From: an uncultured Lachnospiraceae bacterium
Lineage (GTDB): Bacteria > Bacillota > Clostridia > Lachnospirales > Lachnospiraceae
Length of the DNA: 64,000 nt
Reading direction: 5' to 3'
NCBI GenBank assembly: GCA_947626745.1
Contig: CANQTF010000006.1
Location: 1-64,000 of the forward strand
In this document: piece after piece, positions 63,844 through 64,000 of the stretch
Position numbering within the stretch: the first letter of the stretch is position 1
Layout of the letters: every line of letters starts with the position of its first letter
Notes under the pieces: generated by a model
Seen by the model: the letters and a program-made list of their open reading frames with translations, nothing else
What the model was told of the DNA's origin: nothing
The model's database searches: none
Translations under genes and position numbers: made by a program

Positions 63844-64000
63844 TTACTTGATGAGCAGGGACTGACCCGTCATCTCCGCCGGCTTCTCCATCTCCATCAG
63901 CTCGATCAGCGTCGGCACGATGTCCGCCAGACAGCCGCCCTCCCGCAGCCTGTAGGAGGGATCTGCGTTGACGAGGATAAACGGCACGGGGTTTGTGGTG
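63844..64000 (-). CDS. gpmI: 2,3-bisphosphoglycerate-independent phosphoglycerate mutase, C-terminal end
   Basis: Only the last 51 residues plus stop lie inside the window. [29 protein letters not shown] and [12 protein letters not shown] are the C-terminal pattern of GpmI (alkaline phosphatase superfamily), which isomerises 3- and 2-phosphoglycerate, the step before the enolase found at 55-56 kb. Confidence 0.88.
   Translation of the reverse strand, partial: TTNPVPFILVNADPSYRLREGGCLADIVPTLIELMEMEKPAEMTGQSLLIK

Overview
The window looks like chromosome of an anaerobic Clostridia member, most likely a Lachnospiraceae-type gut bacterium. Reasons: a six-cysteine SCIFF peptide with its radical SAM maturase next to a fused secDF; a MurE with the meso-diaminopimelate DNPR motif; the Firmicutes-type priA-def-fmt-yugP-rsmB-rlmN-stp-prkC-rsgA gene string; hemZ; a YtrA-type GntR regulator; moderately high GC with GGAGG-type ribosome binding sites. 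The species cannot be named from sequence alone. No rRNA, tRNA, CRISPR array or complete insertion sequence was seen.

Layout. 0-4 kb: a GHKL sensor kinase (cut by the window start) with a LytTR response regulator, then a MGDG-synthase-type glycosyltransferase and a PlsY-like acyltransferase, all on the minus strand. 4.1-7.4 kb: a large hybrid kinase with two solute-binding sensor domains. 7.5-20.5 kb: a minus-strand housekeeping operon from murE through priA, def, fmt, a zinc peptidase, rsmB, rlmN, stp, prkC and rsgA to a zinc-type macrodomain ADP-ribose hydrolase. 20.8-28 kb: a pfkB-family kinase, recJ, secDF, scfB, the 47-residue SCIFF precursor scfA, and a small membrane protein. 28.2-36.9 kb: a CNNM/CorC membrane protein, then on the minus strand hisS, aspS, an acyltransferase, an SseB-like protein and a 7TM hybrid kinase broken by one frameshift. 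37-40 kb: a second solute-binding hybrid kinase and kduD.

40.2-51.3 kb is the most unusual part: a sulfur locus. One minus-strand operon holds an M20 peptidase, a sulfonate/nitrate-type ABC importer (lipoprotein, ATPase, permease), two cysteine synthase paralogues, a glutathionyl-hydroquinone-reductase-like enzyme and a GNAT acetyltransferase. Upstream lie a two-gene operon for a PatB/MalY C-S lyase and a transsulfuration enzyme, and a divergent Rrf2 regulator. Three copies of a 17-bp dyad (CCTAYC-N6-ATAGG on the plus strand) sit immediately downstream of consensus promoters around this locus and are the best candidate operators. One cysteine synthase has lost several signature active-site residues. 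I infer a pathway that imports an organosulfur compound or thiol conjugate and salvages its sulfur; the substrate is not evident.

51.3-53 kb is an AT-rich accessory patch: an antitoxin-like small gene, a truncated and frameshifted GNAT toxin remnant, and an Rpn-family nuclease. 53-64 kb: hemZ, eno, a MacB-type ABC operon with a large surface protein, a YtrA-regulated ABC operon, and the 3' end of gpmI.
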